Notes: a model not told the origin generated them from the letters alone. 64,000 nt of DNA from Citrobacter freundii (GCF_029717145.1 NZ_CP099222.1:186001-250000), one strand, 5' to 3'. Positions 22,086 to 32,465 are shown, numbered from the stretch's first letter. A program made the numbers and translations.

Positions 22086-23438
22086 TTAACGCATGGTGAC
22101 AAATTCTTCCGATGCGGTCGGGTGAATAGCGACAGTGTTGTCGAAGTCTTTCTTAGTTGCGCCCATTTTCAGTGCCACGGCAAAGCCCTGCAGCATTTCG
22201 TCCATGCCAAAGCCGATGCCGTGAATACCGACAATCTTCTCTTCCGGACCCACGCACACCAGCTTCATACGGCACGGCTGACGGTGTGTGGTGACAGCGG
22301 TATACATCGCGGTAAACGATGATTTATACACTTTCACCTGATCATCGCCGTGCTGCTCGCGCGCCTGTTGCTCGGTTAAGCCGACGGTGCCAATTGGCGG
22401 ATGGCTGAAGACCACGGTCGGGATGTTGCTGTAGTCCAGATGTTCGTCCGGCTTGTTGTTAAACAGACGTTCGGACAGACGACGACCCGCGGCAACGGCA
22501 ACCGGCGTTAATTCAACGGCACCGGTGTTATCGCCCACGGCGTAAATCCCAGGAACGCTAGTGTTCTGGTATTTATCAACGATGATGTAGCCTTTTTCGT
22601 TGGTTTTCACGCCAGTAACCGCCAGGTTCAAGTTATCGGTTGCCGGTTCACGGCCAATCGCCCAGATCAGGCAATCCACGGTCTGGCTACGACCATCTTC
22701 CAGCTCCAGGGTCAGGCTGCCATCTGCATTTTTAACCACCGCTTTTGGAATCGCGTGTGTATGCAGGGTCGGGCCTTCGGCATTCATTACCTCAACCAGC
22801 GTGTCGACGATCATCGGGTCAAAGCTGCGCAGCGGCGCGTGTTTACGCACGAACAGATGTGTTTCTGCGCCCAGGCCGTTAATCACGCCAGCCAGTTCAA
22901 CGGCGATGTAACCTGCACCAACTACCGCAACGCGCTTCGGCAGGGCTGGCAGTTCAAAGAAACCGTCGGAATCAATACCGTATTCCACGCCTGGAATGTT
23001 CGGGTGGCTCGGGCGGCCGCCGGTGGCAATCAAAATATGATCGGCGGTGATAGTTTCACCGTTTACTTCAATGGTCTTGGCATCAACGAAGCGGGCAAAA
23101 CCTTTGATCACATCGACATTATTTTTACCCAGTACGTTGTCGTACGAGGTGTGAATGCGGTCGATATAGGCGGTACGGGTGGCAATCAGCTTGTCCCAGT
23201 CGAATTTATTGATGGTGGTATCGAAGCCGTAGTCCGGGCCGTACATATGGATCGCTTCACGAACCTGTGCGGCATGCCACATCACTTTCTTCGGTACACA
23301 GCCAACGTTGACGCAGGTACCGCCCAGTTCTTTGGCCTCAATCAACGCGCATTTCTGACCGTACATGGCCGCGCGGTTAATGGAGGCGATACCGCCGCTG
23401 CCGCCGCCGATAGCGATGTAATCATAGTGTTTGGTCAT
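22086..23438 (-). CDS. gor: Glutathione reductase Gor
   Basis: 450-residue cytoplasmic flavoprotein that reduces glutathione disulfide with NADPH. Seen are the FAD-binding [15 protein letters not shown], the redox-active disulfide [13 protein letters not shown], the NADPH-binding [22 protein letters not shown] and the C-terminal [12 protein letters not shown] with the catalytic His-Glu pair. Length and sequence match E. coli Gor. It lies in tandem with rlmJ, 104 bases apart. In E. coli it belongs to the OxyR regulon. Confidence 0.98.
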   Translation of the reverse strand: MTKHYDYIAIGGGSGGIASINRAAMYGQKCALIEAKELGGTCVNVGCVPKKVMWHAAQVREAIHMYGPDYGFDTTINKFDWDKLIATRTAYIDRIHTSYDNVLGKNNVDVIKGFARFVDAKTIEVNGETITADHILIATGGRPSHPNIPGVEYGIDSDGFFELPALPKRVAVVGAGYIAVELAGVINGLGAETHLFVRKHAPLRSFDPMIVDTLVEVMNAEGPTLHTHAIPKAVVKNADGSLTLELEDGRSQTVDCLIWAIGREPATDNLNLAVTGVKTNEKGYIIVDKYQNTSVPGIYAVGDNTGAVELTPVAVAAGRRLSERLFNNKPDEHLDYSNIPTVVFSHPPIGTVGLTEQQAREQHGDDQVKVYKSSFTAMYTAVTTHRQPCRMKLVCVGPEEKIVGIHGIGFGMDEMLQGFAVALKMGATKKDFDNTVAIHPTASEEFVTMR

Positions 23439-23542
23439 GACCGCTCCTTCATGTTCATTGTAGGGCGGAGAAGCGTTATGCCTTCCGCCAAAATATTCGC
23501 GATTGTATACCTGAAATCAAAAGGTTCCACCGATGGCTGCGA

Positions 23543-24385
23543 TTACTCCGGTACGATCCAGCTTACCGAGGTATGTCCGGTTCCCGCCGGAACCAGTTTG
23601 CGGTGCAGCCACGGCAGCACATTGTTCATTTGCTGTTCCAGCTTCCACGGTGGGTTAACCACAATCATGCCGGACGCCGTCATGCCGCGTTGATCGCTGT
23701 CCGGACGAACCGCCAGCTCAATTTGCAGGATACGGCGAATGCCGGTCGCTTCCAGCTCTTTGGTCATGCGTTTGATTTGCTGGCGCAGGACTACCGGATA
23801 CCACAGGGCATAGGTGCCGGTCGCGAAACGCTTATAGCCTTCGTGGATACCGGCCACTACCGCCTGGTAGTCGGTTTTAATTTCGTACGGCGGATCGATG
23901 AGGACCAGCCCGCGACGGGAGACAGGTGGTAATTTCGATTTCAACTGCTGATAGCCGTCGGCTTTTGCCACGCGCGCGCGCTCATCTTTCTGGAATTCGG
24001 AGCGCAGCAGCGGAAAATCGCTCGGGTGCAGTTCGGTTAGCTGCAGGCTGTCCTGCGCGCGCAGCAGCTGGCGGGCAATCAGCGGAGAGCCTGGGTAGTA
24101 GCGCAGTTGACCGCTACGGTTGAAATGATTCACTACGCTGATGTACGGCTCGAGTTCTGCCGGCAGGTCGTCCTGCTGCCAGATGCGGGCGATGCCTTCC
24201 AGATACTCACCGGTACGTTCAGCACGTTCACTGCTCAGCTGATAACGGCCCGCACCGGCGTGGGTGTCCAGATAGAGAAACGGTTTATCTTTCTCTTTGA
24301 GCGACTCGATGATCAGGCTCTGAACCGTGTGTTTAAGGACGTCGGCGTGGTTGCCAGCGTGAAAGCTGTGGCGATAACTGAGCAT
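23543..24385 (-). CDS. rlmJ: 23S rRNA (adenine-2030-N6)-methyltransferase RlmJ
   Basis: 280-residue SAM-dependent methyltransferase that modifies A2030 of 23S rRNA. Visible are the N-terminal MLSYRHSFHAGNHADVLKH, the SAM-binding LDTHAGAGRY and the catalytic motif IV LIDPPYE. The start at 24385 is chosen because it matches the E. coli N-terminus; the open frame continues 38 codons upstream, across a REP element, without support. It is divergent from prlC. Confidence 0.96.
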   Translation of the reverse strand: MLSYRHSFHAGNHADVLKHTVQSLIIESLKEKDKPFLYLDTHAGAGRYQLSSERAERTGEYLEGIARIWQQDDLPAELEPYISVVNHFNRSGQLRYYPGSPLIARQLLRAQDSLQLTELHPSDFPLLRSEFQKDERARVAKADGYQQLKSKLPPVSRRGLVLIDPPYEIKTDYQAVVAGIHEGYKRFATGTYALWYPVVLRQQIKRMTKELEATGIRRILQIELAVRPDSDQRGMTASGMIVVNPPWKLEQQMNNVLPWLHRKLVPAGTGHTSVSWIVPE

Positions 24386-24410
24386 GGGTAAACGTGTTCC
24401 AGGTTGTAAA

Positions 24411-24441
24411 CGTAGGCCCGATAAGCTGCGTGCCATCGGGC
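24411..24441. repeat. Single REP unit between rlmJ and prlC
   Basis: GTAGGCCCGATAAGC ... GCCATCGGGC forms one REP hairpin. Unusually it lies between divergent genes, just upstream of the rlmJ start. Confidence 0.75.
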
Positions 24442-24508
24442 GAAAATAGAGCGTATCGCCACAGTATACAGAAAAGTCGTCACTGCCGCGAAAGCGCAAC
24501 GCCTGGCA

Positions 24509-24535
24509 TTGAAATCCTCTACACTTAACCCCATT
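24509..24535 (+). promoter_or_regulatory. Sigma-32 heat-shock promoter of prlC
   Basis: TTGAAA, a 14-base spacer, then CCCCATT matches the RpoH promoter pattern CTTGAAA-N13/14-CCCCAT. It lies 65 bases before the prlC start. E. coli prlC (opdA) is a known heat-shock gene and is co-transcribed with rsmJ (yhiQ). Confidence 0.88.
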
Positions 24536-24599
24536 CTACAAATAATATGCACAGCGCCGGATGCGCGCTTCATTCACTCTTTTCTACAGGACTGCGCTA

Positions 24600-26642
24600 A
24601 TGACCAATCCATTGCTGACTCCCTTCGAACTGCCGCCGTTTTCCAAAATTCAGCCGGAGCATGTTGTACCCGCCGTCACTAAGGCGCTGAACGACTGCCG
24701 CGAAAACGTCGAGCGCGTGGTTGCGCAGGGGGCGCCATACACCTGGGAAAATCTTTGCCAGCGGCTGGCGGAAGTGGACGATGTTCTGGGGCGTATCTTC
24801 TCTCCGGTCAGCCATCTGAACTCGGTGAAAAATAGCCCGGAACTGCGCGAAGCCTACGAACAAACGCTGCCGCTGCTGTCTGAGTACAGCACCTGGGTTG
24901 GGCAACATGAAGGCCTGTACCAGGCGTACCGCGATCTGCGTGAAGGTGACCATTACGCCACCCTGAATACCGCGCAGAAAAAAGCCGTCGATAACGCCCT
25001 GCGTGACTTTGAGCTTTCTGGTATCGGCCTGCCGAAAGAAAAACAGCAGCGCTACGGTGAAATCGCGACCCGCCTGTCTGAACTTGGCAACCTGTACAGC
25101 AACAACGTGCTCGACGCCACCATGGGCTGGACCAAACTGGTCACCGACGAATCTGAGCTGGCTGGCATGCCGGAAAGTGCGCTGGCGGCAGCAAAAGCCC
25201 AGGCCGAAGCCAAAGAGCAGGAAGGTTATCTGCTGACGCTGGATATCCCGAGCTATCTGCCGGTGATGACCTACTGCGACAACCAGGCATTGCGTGAAGA
25301 AATGTACCGCGCCTACTCCACCCGTGCGTCCGATCAGGGGCCCAATGCGGGCAAATGGGACAACAGCCCGGTGATGGAAGAGATCCTCGCGCTGCGCCAC
25401 GAGCTGGCTCAATTGCTGGGCTTTGAAAGCTATGCCTTTAAATCTCTCGCCACCAAAATGGCCGAGAACCCGCAGCAGGTACTCGACTTCCTGACCGATC
25501 TGGCAAAACGTGCCCGTCCGCAGGGTGAAAAAGAGCTGGCCCAGCTGCGCGCCTTCGCCAAAGCAGAGTTTGGCGTTGATGAGCTGCAGCCGTGGGATAT
25601 CGCCTACTACAGCGAGAAACAGAAACAGCACCTGTACAGCATCAGCGACGAGCAGTTGCGCCCGTACTTCCCGGAAAACAAAGCCGTAAACGGCCTGTTC
25701 GAAGTGGTTAAGCGTATTTATGGCATCACTGCCAAAGAGCGTACCGATGTTGACGTCTGGCACCCGGAAGTGCGTTTCTTTGAGCTGTATGACGAACACA
25801 ACGAACTGCGCGGCAGCTTCTATCTGGATCTTTATGCGCGTGAAAACAAGCGCGGTGGGGCATGGATGGACGACTGCGTCGGGCAGATGCGTAAAACCGA
25901 CGGCACGCTGCAAAAACCGGTCGCTTACCTGACCTGCAACTTTAACCGTCCGGTCAGCGGCAAGCCGGCGCTGTTTACCCACGATGAAGTGATTACCCTG
26001 TTCCACGAGTTCGGTCACGGCCTGCATCATATGCTGACCCGCATCGAAACGGCCGGTGTTTCCGGTATCAACGGTGTGCCGTGGGATGCTGTCGAACTGC
26101 CAAGCCAGTTTATGGAAAACTGGTGCTGGGAGCCGGAAGCGCTGGCGTTTATCTCCGGTCACTATGAAACCGGTGAGCCGCTGCCTAAAGAACTGCTGGA
26201 TAAAATGCTGGCGGCGAAAAACTACCAGGCGGCGCTGTTCATCCTGCGTCAGCTGGAGTTCGGTCTGTTCGACTTCCGTCTGCACGCTGAGTTTAACCCG
26301 CAGCAAGGGGCGAAAATTCTCGACACCCTGGCGGAGATTAAAAAGCAGGTTGCCGTGGTGCCGGGCCCAACATGGGGTCGCTTCCCGCACGCTTTCAGCC
26401 ATATTTTTGCCGGGGGTTATGCGGCGGGTTATTACAGCTATCTGTGGGCTGACGTGCTGGCGGCGGACGCCTTCTCCCGCTTTGAAGACGAAGGGATTTT
26501 CAACCGTGAAACCGGCCAGTCGTTCCTCGATAACATCCTGACCCGTGGGGGTTCCGAAGAGCCTATGGAACTGTTCAAACGCTTCCGTGGCCGTGAGCCG
26601 CAACTGGATGCGATGCTGGACCATTACGGCATCAAGGGCTGA
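24600..26642 (+). CDS. prlC: Oligopeptidase A PrlC
   Basis: 680-residue cytoplasmic M3-family zinc metallopeptidase that degrades short peptides, including cleaved signal peptides; prlC mutations suppress signal-sequence defects. The zinc motif HExxH is seen as [12 protein letters not shown], with the third ligand in [10 protein letters not shown]. The start [11 protein letters not shown] (24600) fits E. coli; an in-frame start 13 codons upstream would overlap the promoter region. It is followed after 8 bases by rsmJ, forming a heat-shock operon. A very long antisense frame over it is a shadow. Confidence 0.98.
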   Translation: MTNPLLTPFELPPFSKIQPEHVVPAVTKALNDCRENVERVVAQGAPYTWENLCQRLAEVDDVLGRIFSPVSHLNSVKNSPELREAYEQTLPLLSEYSTWVGQHEGLYQAYRDLREGDHYATLNTAQKKAVDNALRDFELSGIGLPKEKQQRYGEIATRLSELGNLYSNNVLDATMGWTKLVTDESELAGMPESALAAAKAQAEAKEQEGYLLTLDIPSYLPVMTYCDNQALREEMYRAYSTRASDQGPNAGKWDNSPVMEEILALRHELAQLLGFESYAFKSLATKMAENPQQVLDFLTDLAKRARPQGEKELAQLRAFAKAEFGVDELQPWDIAYYSEKQKQHLYSISDEQLRPYFPENKAVNGLFEVVKRIYGITAKERTDVDVWHPEVRFFELYDEHNELRGSFYLDLYARENKRGGAWMDDCVGQMRKTDGTLQKPVAYLTCNFNRPVSGKPALFTHDEVITLFHEFGHGLHHMLTRIETAGVSGINGVPWDAVELPSQFMENWCWEPEALAFISGHYETGEPLPKELLDKMLAAKNYQAALFILRQLEFGLFDFRLHAEFNPQQGAKILDTLAEIKKQVAVVPGPTWGRFPHAFSHIFAGGYAAGYYSYLWADVLAADAFSRFEDEGIFNRETGQSFLDNILTRGGSEEPMELFKRFRGREPQLDAMLDHYGIKG

Positions 26643-26650
26643 AGACTGGC

Positions 26651-27400
26651 GTGAAAATTTGTTTACTGGATGAAACGGGCGCCGGAGACGGCGCCTTATC
26701 TGTTCTGGCTGCCCGCTGGGGACTGGAACACGATGAAGACAATCTGATGGCGCTGGTGATGACACCGGCGCATCTGGAACTGCGCAAGCGCGATGAACCC
26801 AAGCTCGGCGGCATCTTCGTTGATTTTGTCGGCGGGGCGATGGCCCACCGGCGCAAATTTGGCGGCGGTCGCGGTGAAGCGGTGGCGAAAGCCGTTGGCG
26901 TGAAAGGCGATTATCTGCCGGACGTGGTGGACGCGACGGCCGGGCTGGGACGCGATGCGTTCGTGCTGGCCTCCGTGGGCTGTCGCGTACGGATGCTGGA
27001 ACGTAACCCGGTAGTGGCGGCGTTGCTCGACGATGGCCTGGCGCGCGGTTATACCGATGCGGAAATTGGCCCGTGGTTGCAGGCGCGTTTGCAGTTAATT
27101 CATGCATCCAGCCTGACAGCGCTCACCGATATCACCCCACGCCCGCAGGTGGTATACCTCGACCCGATGTTCCCGCATAAGCAGAAAAGCGCGTTGGTGA
27201 AAAAAGAGATGCGCGTGTTTCAGTCGCTGGTGGGGCCGGATTTAGATGCCGATGGCCTGCTGGAGCCTGCGCGCCAGTTAGCCACTAAACGCGTGGTGGT
27301 CAAGCGCCCGGACTATGCCCCGCCGCTGGCGGAGGTGGCAACGCCGAACGCGGTGGTGACTAAAGGGCACCGGTTTGATATTTATGCCGGAACTCCGTAG
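26651..27400 (+). CDS. rsmJ: 16S rRNA (guanine-1516-N2)-methyltransferase RsmJ
   Basis: 249-residue SAM-dependent methyltransferase for m2G1516 of 16S rRNA. Seen are [16 protein letters not shown] (SAM-binding motif I), [10 protein letters not shown], and [19 protein letters not shown] (catalytic region). The start codon is GTG, giving [10 protein letters not shown], in agreement with E. coli YhiQ. It is co-transcribed with prlC, 8 bases downstream. Confidence 0.96.
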   Translation: MKICLLDETGAGDGALSVLAARWGLEHDEDNLMALVMTPAHLELRKRDEPKLGGIFVDFVGGAMAHRRKFGGGRGEAVAKAVGVKGDYLPDVVDATAGLGRDAFVLASVGCRVRMLERNPVVAALLDDGLARGYTDAEIGPWLQARLQLIHASSLTALTDITPRPQVVYLDPMFPHKQKSALVKKEMRVFQSLVGPDLDADGLLEPARQLATKRVVVKRPDYAPPLAEVATPNAVVTKGHRFDIYAGTP

Positions 27401-27473
27401 GCCGGATAACACGCGTCGCGTCGCCATCCGGCATGGTTTGCTGCCCGATGGCGCTGCGCTTATCGGGCCTACG
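27398..27473. repeat. BIME between rsmJ and the flavoprotein gene
   Basis: REP units GTAGGCCGGATAAC ... GCCATCCGGC and GCCCGATGGCGCTGCGC ... TATCGGGCCTAC, of two different REP subtypes, lie between the convergent genes. The left arm touches the rsmJ stop codon. Confidence 0.85.
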
Positions 27474-27511
27474 CGCAGCCTTGCAAGTACGCTGACATCC
27501 GGCAATATCAA

Positions 27512-28711
27512 TTACACAAACGGTGCCAGCGGGTCGGCAATCTCAAAGGCGACTGCACGGTCCGCTTTCGGTGGATAAATCAGCTCGCTGACGATTGATC
27601 GCTTCAGTTTCTTCGCCTCTGCGCGCGTCAGTTTCACCTGCTGATCCCAGCCTTCGCTGTACACCGCGCCCCACGCGCCCAGATCCAGACAGGTGACGTA
27701 GTTTTCCTGGCGATAGGGCAGTGGCATCACATCTAACAGGCTGGCAGCGGCATTGTTCCCGGCGAATTTACCCAACAGAATCGCGTGCTGGCAGGTCATT
27801 AAGGCGTGGTTGCCTTTGTCATCAGTGGCGGCCCAGGCGACATCACCCGTCGCGTAGATATCCTCGTGGCCCACAACCTGAAGATGCGCATTCACATGCA
27901 GACGGCCCTGACGATCGCGCGGGGCGTCGATCTGTGCCGTTAAGCCGTTTGCCTGCACGCCGACTGTCCAGATAACGGTTTGTGATGCAATCGTCTGCCC
28001 GTCTTTCAGCGTCACGCCTGACGCATCCACGTTTTCGACTTCTGCATTGACCCGCCATTCCACACCCAGTTCAGCGGAGGCTTCGGCGATCACATCGCGC
28101 AGCTCCTGGCTCCAGCGTGCACCCGGTTGCGGGCCGCGTTCAACTACGACTACTCTGGTCTTAGCATCAGCACCGAGAATGTCGCGCAGGCGACCCGGTA
28201 ATTCCAGCGCCATTTCGATCCCGGTAAAGCCGCCGCCGCAGACCACCACGGTATTGCGCGCCTCGCTTTCTGGTCTGTGCGCGAGATCTTTCAGATGCTG
28301 CTCCAGTACGGTTGCGCTTTCCAGCTGATCGAGGTCGAAGGCGTGCTGCGCAGCGCCGGCAACCCTATTGCGATTAACTTCACTGCCGCTGGCCAGAATC
28401 AGCCGGTCGTAGCTGAGAAGCTGTTTTTGGCCCGTTGCGTCCGTCCAGCTCACTTCTTTAGATTGTGGAAGCAACTGGGTAACCGTGCCGCGCAGGAAGT
28501 TCACGCCGGTGACATCAAACAGCGGCTGCAGTGGCGCAACCAGCGTCTGGACATCATTCTCATAAAAACGCGGGCGCACGCGCAGCTCTGGCTGCGGTGC
28601 AATAACAGTAATATCAATGGACTGCTGATGTTTATCCGCCAGTCGTGCGGCGCTTAATGCTGCCCACATACCGGCAAAACCGGCGCCCACGATCAGAATT
28701 TTTTTACGCAT
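27512..28711 (-). CDS. NAD(P)/FAD-dependent oxidoreductase, type II NADH dehydrogenase-like
   Basis: 399-residue flavoprotein with the two-dinucleotide-binding-domain fold: N-terminal FAD site ILIVGAGFAGMWAAL, central NAD(P)H site VVCGGGFTGIEMALEL, and YATGDVAWA binding FAD near the C-terminus. This layout is shared by type II NADH dehydrogenases (Ndh) and related quinone or sulfide oxidoreductases. No clear C-terminal membrane helix is visible and the electron acceptor cannot be deduced. It is divergent from an Rrf2 regulator that may control it. The pair is absent at this place in E. coli K-12. Confidence 0.85.
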   Translation of the reverse strand: MRKKILIVGAGFAGMWAALSAARLADKHQQSIDITVIAPQPELRVRPRFYENDVQTLVAPLQPLFDVTGVNFLRGTVTQLLPQSKEVSWTDATGQKQLLSYDRLILASGSEVNRNRVAGAAQHAFDLDQLESATVLEQHLKDLAHRPESEARNTVVVCGGGFTGIEMALELPGRLRDILGADAKTRVVVVERGPQPGARWSQELRDVIAEASAELGVEWRVNAEVENVDASGVTLKDGQTIASQTVIWTVGVQANGLTAQIDAPRDRQGRLHVNAHLQVVGHEDIYATGDVAWAATDDKGNHALMTCQHAILLGKFAGNNAAASLLDVMPLPYRQENYVTCLDLGAWGAVYSEGWDQQVKLTRAEAKKLKRSIVSELIYPPKADRAVAFEIADPLAPFV

Positions 28712-28912
28712 TGGCGTTTCTCACTGGTGACTATGAATTATTTACTCGGATTTTATTAGTCGCAGTTAAGGATTGCAATGTGATTTCCTGTAAAAGCGCT
28801 TCTTTGTCTGTCGAATTGTATTTATATATTTGATATTTAATGAATTAAATTTTATTTATGAGCAGGTGAATTCTGAGTATCTGGTATGTGCAGGCCGAAA
28901 AAGTTACAATAA

Positions 28913-28933
28913 CTCAGATTCATTTTGGCTGAG
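28913..28933. promoter_or_regulatory. Inverted repeat just upstream of the Rrf2 gene
   Basis: CTCAG, 11 bases, CTGAG (with flanking A/T also paired) ends nine bases before the Rrf2 start codon and could be its own operator. The half-site spacing suits a dimeric winged-helix regulator. Function is inferred only from position and symmetry. Confidence 0.4.
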
Positions 28934-28941
28934 ATAAGAAC

Positions 28942-29445
28942 ATGGCATTCTACAGTTCCGGGGTTGAGTACGGCATCCATAGCCTGATGTGTATGGTTGA
29001 CAGTAAGGGGGATGCGCGGGATATGAGCGTACGGGAAATTGCTGAGCTACAAAGCGTGCCGTATGACTATCTGGCGAAGATCTTCACCCGTCTGTCGAAG
29101 GCCGGACTGGTGCGCAGCAGTGAAGGAAAGGGCGGCGGTTTTCAGCTCGCCAGGCCCGCCGAGCACATCACGGTGCTGGACGTGGTCAATGCCATTGACG
29201 GCGATAAGCGCATCTTCGAATGCCGTGAAATCCGCCAGCGCTTAGCGGTCTTTGAGGAGCATCCGCCGGAGTGGGCCTGTGAAGGGATTTGCGGCGTGCG
29301 CTCAGTGATGGATATGGCGCAGCAGCGTATGGAAGAGGCGCTTGGTCAGCACACGATCCTGGATTTGGCGCGTAAGATGTATCGCAAAGCACCGGATACG
29401 TTTGTCGTAGAAGTGCAGGACTGGATCGACGCACGCAAAGGATAG
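28942..29445 (+). CDS. Rrf2-family transcriptional regulator with three clustered cysteines
   Basis: 167-residue Rrf2 protein (family of IscR, NsrR, RirA). Winged-helix features include YGIHSLMCMV, SVREIAELQSVPYDYLAKI and LVRSSEGKGGGFQLARP. Three cysteines follow at residues 94, 113 and 117 (ECREIR and ACEGICG), a C-x18-C-x3-C pattern, wider than the C-x5-C-x5-C type of IscR, so it may bind an iron-sulfur cluster or sense redox in another way. It is divergent from the flavoprotein gene, its probable target. It is not IscR or NsrR, which sit elsewhere in these genomes. Confidence 0.88.
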   Translation: MAFYSSGVEYGIHSLMCMVDSKGDARDMSVREIAELQSVPYDYLAKIFTRLSKAGLVRSSEGKGGGFQLARPAEHITVLDVVNAIDGDKRIFECREIRQRLAVFEEHPPEWACEGICGVRSVMDMAQQRMEEALGQHTILDLARKMYRKAPDTFVVEVQDWIDARKG

Positions 29446-29456
29446 CGCGTGAAAAT

Positions 29457-29524
29457 GCCCGATAGCGCAAGGCGTATCGGGCATAATGAATGTAGGCCGG
29501 ATAAGGCAATAGCCGCCATCCGGC
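29457..29524. repeat. BIME between the Rrf2 gene and dtpB
   Basis: REP units GCCCGATAGCGCAAGGCGTATCGGGC and GTAGGCCGGATAAGGC ... GCCGCCATCCGGC lie between convergent genes; again two REP subtypes are paired. Confidence 0.88.
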
Positions 29525-29532
29525 ACGGCGTA

Positions 29533-31005
29533 TTACTGTTCAGTACTCGGCGTATTAATCATCCGATTCAGCCAGGGCACCATAATCGCCATCACTACCG
29601 TGACCGCCAGCGTGACCAGACCGATTTTACTAAAGACGTTGGTATAGATAGGCAGCGTCTGTAGCGGGTCAGTGATGTTTTCCGGTACCGCGGTGAACGT
29701 TGCCACGTAGCCACCCATTAGGAACGCTGCAGCCTGGGTCAGGAACCACATCCCCAGAATAAAGCCCATCAGATGCTGCGGCACCAGCGCGGCGACCATG
29801 GCCAGCCCCAGGGCGCTAATCAGCAACTCACCCAGACTCTGGAACAGATATACCAGCACAATGAACCACGGCGAGGTCAGCCCCTGCGCATCGGCAAACC
29901 ACATACCCGCGGCAGCCGCGGTCAGGAAGCCCAGCGAGCACAGGAACATACCGAGCGTAAACTTCATCGGCATGGTCAGGTCTTTGCCCTTGTTGCCCAG
30001 ACGGGTATAAATCACTGCCAGTACCGGGCTGGCAAGCACCACCCAGAACGGGTTCAATGCCTGGAAGCTCACCGGGTTGATGGCGAAACCGAGAATTTCA
30101 TGGTGCACGTTATTGATGGCAAAGAAGTTCAGTGATGTCGGCATCTGCGCGTACAGCACGTAGAACACCACCGCTTCCAGCATCAGGATAAAGGCCACGA
30201 ACATCTTATTGCGCCCGGTTTTATCCAGTTTGAATGCCTGACGGAAGAAGATGATGGTGACGATAATCGACAGGACGATCAGCACCAGGTTGGCAACTTT
30301 CACGTTGTGCATCAACCAGGCGCACACGAATATCATCACCACGGTACCGGCCAGTACACACAGCAGATTGCGGAATACCAGCGGCTTATGGTCCGGCTCA
30401 GAACCGATATCCTTCACCATGCCTCGGCAGGCAAAATAGACCAGCAGTGCAACGATAAGTCCCGCGCCACACAGGTTATAAGTCACCGCATAGCCAAACT
30501 TATCGGCAATGACCGGCGCCAGCGACAGCGACAGCAGGGAGCCGATGTTAATCGACATATAAAACAGGGTGAAGGCGCCGTCCAGTCGGGCGTCTTTTGG
30601 CGGATAGCATTTTGACAGCAAGCTTGCTGGGTTAGCTTTAAACAGCCCGTTACCTACGGCGATGGTACCCAACGCAATAAAAATCAGGTCGGGTTTCAGC
30701 AGCGACATTCCGGTCATGAAATAGCCAATGGCTAACACGATGGCGCCGAGAACCAGCGTGCGCTTGGTGCCCAACAGGTGGTCGCCAACGTAGCCACCAA
30801 TGGATATCAGGCCGTACACCAGCGCAGCAAACGCACCGAAGGTGATAAACGCCTGTTCCTGAGAGAAGCCGAGTTGTTTAACAAAAAATACCGCCAGGAT
30901 GCCCTGAACGCCGTAATAGCCAAATCGTTCCCATAATTCTACAAAAAAGATCATGAAGAACGGACGAGGTTGCTGCAGCAAGCCCGTAGGTGCTCGTGTA
31001 TTCAT
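29533..31005 (-). CDS. dtpB: Dipeptide/tripeptide:proton symporter DtpB (YhiP)
   Basis: 490-residue inner-membrane transporter of the POT/PTR family that imports di- and tripeptides with protons. The N-terminal [18 protein letters not shown] contains the ExxER proton-coupling motif, and [16 protein letters not shown] is the second PTR signature. Length and sequence match E. coli DtpB. Single gene, with a 21-bp palindrome about 135 bases upstream. Confidence 0.95.
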   Translation of the reverse strand: MNTRAPTGLLQQPRPFFMIFFVELWERFGYYGVQGILAVFFVKQLGFSQEQAFITFGAFAALVYGLISIGGYVGDHLLGTKRTLVLGAIVLAIGYFMTGMSLLKPDLIFIALGTIAVGNGLFKANPASLLSKCYPPKDARLDGAFTLFYMSINIGSLLSLSLAPVIADKFGYAVTYNLCGAGLIVALLVYFACRGMVKDIGSEPDHKPLVFRNLLCVLAGTVVMIFVCAWLMHNVKVANLVLIVLSIIVTIIFFRQAFKLDKTGRNKMFVAFILMLEAVVFYVLYAQMPTSLNFFAINNVHHEILGFAINPVSFQALNPFWVVLASPVLAVIYTRLGNKGKDLTMPMKFTLGMFLCSLGFLTAAAAGMWFADAQGLTSPWFIVLVYLFQSLGELLISALGLAMVAALVPQHLMGFILGMWFLTQAAAFLMGGYVATFTAVPENITDPLQTLPIYTNVFSKIGLVTLAVTVVMAIMVPWLNRMINTPSTEQ

Positions 31006-31138
31006 ATTCCTTCGCCTTTCAAAGCCATCCCGAAAAGTATGAACGCGTATTCTAAAACGCGCCGAAAAAGTCTTATTTTGTTATAGACTGCGGTGATAGG
31101 CCGCTCGGGTAGAGTATTATAGAGATAGTTTTCGATCC

Positions 31139-31159
31139 AATTAGTTGATCACACTAATT
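31139..31159. promoter_or_regulatory. 21-bp palindrome upstream of dtpB
   Basis: AATTAGT, 7 bases (TGATCAC), ACTAATT is a perfect 7-bp inverted repeat in the 293-base gap between dtpB and uspA. It lies 134 bases upstream of the dtpB start and is not the uspA terminator, which lies separately at 31221. It may be a regulator-binding site; the regulator is unknown. Confidence 0.4.
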
Positions 31160-31220
31160 ATGATTTATTTGTTGGATTGATGTACTGATAGGCAATAATT
31201 TTCACGCAAGGTACAAAAAC

Positions 31221-31243
31221 AAAAACGCCCGCACAGGCGGGCG
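31221..31243 (-). terminator. Rho-independent terminator of uspA
   Basis: Read on the minus strand, CGCCCGC-CTGT-GCGGGCG forms a tight 7-bp GC stem with a four-base loop, followed by TTTTT. It lies 55 bases after the uspA stop. Confidence 0.88.
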
Positions 31244-31298
31244 CTTACAGGCTTAAATGTTTACAGCGGGGCGGGTTACCCCCCCGACAGCTAGCATT

Positions 31299-31736
31299 TT
31301 ATGCTTCTTCGTCATCTCGCAGCGGGACAATCAACATGTCGACGTGAACGGTGTTGATCAGCTGGCGCGCAGAGGACATCAGCTTGCTCCAGAAATCCTG
31401 GTGATGGCCGCACACGACAAGATCCATATCGTATTTTTTGATGGCATCAACCAGAACCTGACCCAGATCGCCGCTACCGCTCAGGGTTTCGGTGATAGGG
31501 TAGCCTGCGTTGGTGGACAGTTCGGTTAACGCGTGATGAGTTTCTTCAGAAATGCGTTTCTGCATGTCGCCCAGATTTACGTCGATTAGCCCGGTGTACA
31601 GGTCGGAATAGTTTACGTCAACGTGGATAAGGGAAACTTTTGCATTGTAAGGCCGCGCCATAGAGACCGCTTTTTCAACCAGAACTTTGCTTTCCGGAGA
31701 AAGATCAACCGCGATGAGAATGTGTTTATAAGCCAT
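31299..31736 (-). CDS. uspA: Universal stress protein UspA
   Basis: 145-residue cytoplasmic USP-fold protein, nearly identical to E. coli UspA ([20 protein letters not shown] at the start, [31 protein letters not shown]). It accumulates on growth arrest and various stresses; UspA proper lacks the ATP-binding G-x2-G-x9-GS/T motif of UspFG types. The C-terminus DDEEA differs slightly from E. coli. A SD-like AAGGAG precedes the start. It is divergent from uspB. Confidence 0.98.
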   Translation of the reverse strand: MAYKHILIAVDLSPESKVLVEKAVSMARPYNAKVSLIHVDVNYSDLYTGLIDVNLGDMQKRISEETHHALTELSTNAGYPITETLSGSGDLGQVLVDAIKKYDMDLVVCGHHQDFWSKLMSSARQLINTVHVDMLIVPLRDDEEA

Positions 31737-32129
31737 AGTGTTACTCCTTCCATAAGTTGTCGATGACTAGCCTTCTGGCGATCGTTTGCCGCCGCGTCAT
31801 CCGCATCCTGCGGACCTTACGCGCGGGGCTAGCCCAGTCGTAAAGACGTACCCTATAGGGACTATCCTTACATTATAGCGACCAGAATAATCCGTCAATC
31901 CACCTTGATTGCCAAGTAGTTAAACAAATTTTTCAGTTAATTGTATTGATAGTGATTAACCTTCTGGCAAAAAAATTAACTAATCTCCTACACTATCTAG
32001 AGAGGCGCTCGGATGCGTGACACTAACACGAGCGGTTTCGGTAGCACTCTTCACTGCATAGTTTGGTAGGGTATCGGGGAGCGGTAGTCCCGGAGAGGAA
32101 CTCCGTGGGCGGGTCGCCGGGGAGGGGGT
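31737..32129. other. Divergent promoter region of uspA and uspB
   Basis: 393 bases without a supportable gene. It holds the uspA promoter (leftward) and the uspB promoter (rightward, RpoS-dependent in E. coli). The last 130 bases before uspB are unusually G-rich (for example GGTCGCCGGGGAGGGGG ahead of the start) and probably form a structured 5' leader. Confidence 0.45.
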
Positions 32130-32465
32130 ATGATAAGCACCATTGCGTTATTCTGGGCTTTGTGTGTCGTTTGCATTGTTAATATGGCGCGCTATTTCTC
32201 GTCGTTGCGCGCACTGTTAGTGGTACTTCGTGGTTGCGATCCATTGCTTTACCAGTATGTTGATGGCGGAGGCTTTTTTACCTCGCATGGGCAACCCAAC
32301 AAGCAGATGCGTCTGGTGTGGTATATCTACGCCCAGCGCTATCGCGATCATCATGATGATGAGTTTATTCGCCGCTGTGAGCGCGTGCGCGGTCAGTTCA
32401 TTCTCACCAGTTCGTTATGTGGCCTGGTATTAATCAGTATGGTTGCGCTGATTATCTGGCACTGA
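32130..32465 (+). CDS. uspB: Universal stress protein B
   Basis: 111-residue inner-membrane protein with one helix at each end (about 1-20 and 88-110) and a charged middle ([18 protein letters not shown]). It matches E. coli UspB along its length. It is needed for ethanol resistance in stationary phase in E. coli; the biochemical role is not known. It stands between uspA and pitA, with its own terminator. Confidence 0.95.
   Translation: MISTIALFWALCVVCIVNMARYFSSLRALLVVLRGCDPLLYQYVDGGGFFTSHGQPNKQMRLVWYIYAQRYRDHHDDEFIRRCERVRGQFILTSSLCGLVLISMVALIIWH

Noticed and set aside
22755-23693. A 312-codon plus-strand frame over gor and rlmJ
   Set aside because: It is the mirror of gor and the end of rlmJ, and has no domain or start signal of its own.
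24597-27107. An 836-codon open frame on the minus strand across prlC and rsmJ
   Set aside because: It is antisense to two clearly recognised genes with intact motifs (HEFGH in PrlC, SAM motifs in RsmJ). Long antisense frames are common opposite GC-rich, codon-biased genes, and its protein looks low-complexity with no domain or ribosome site.
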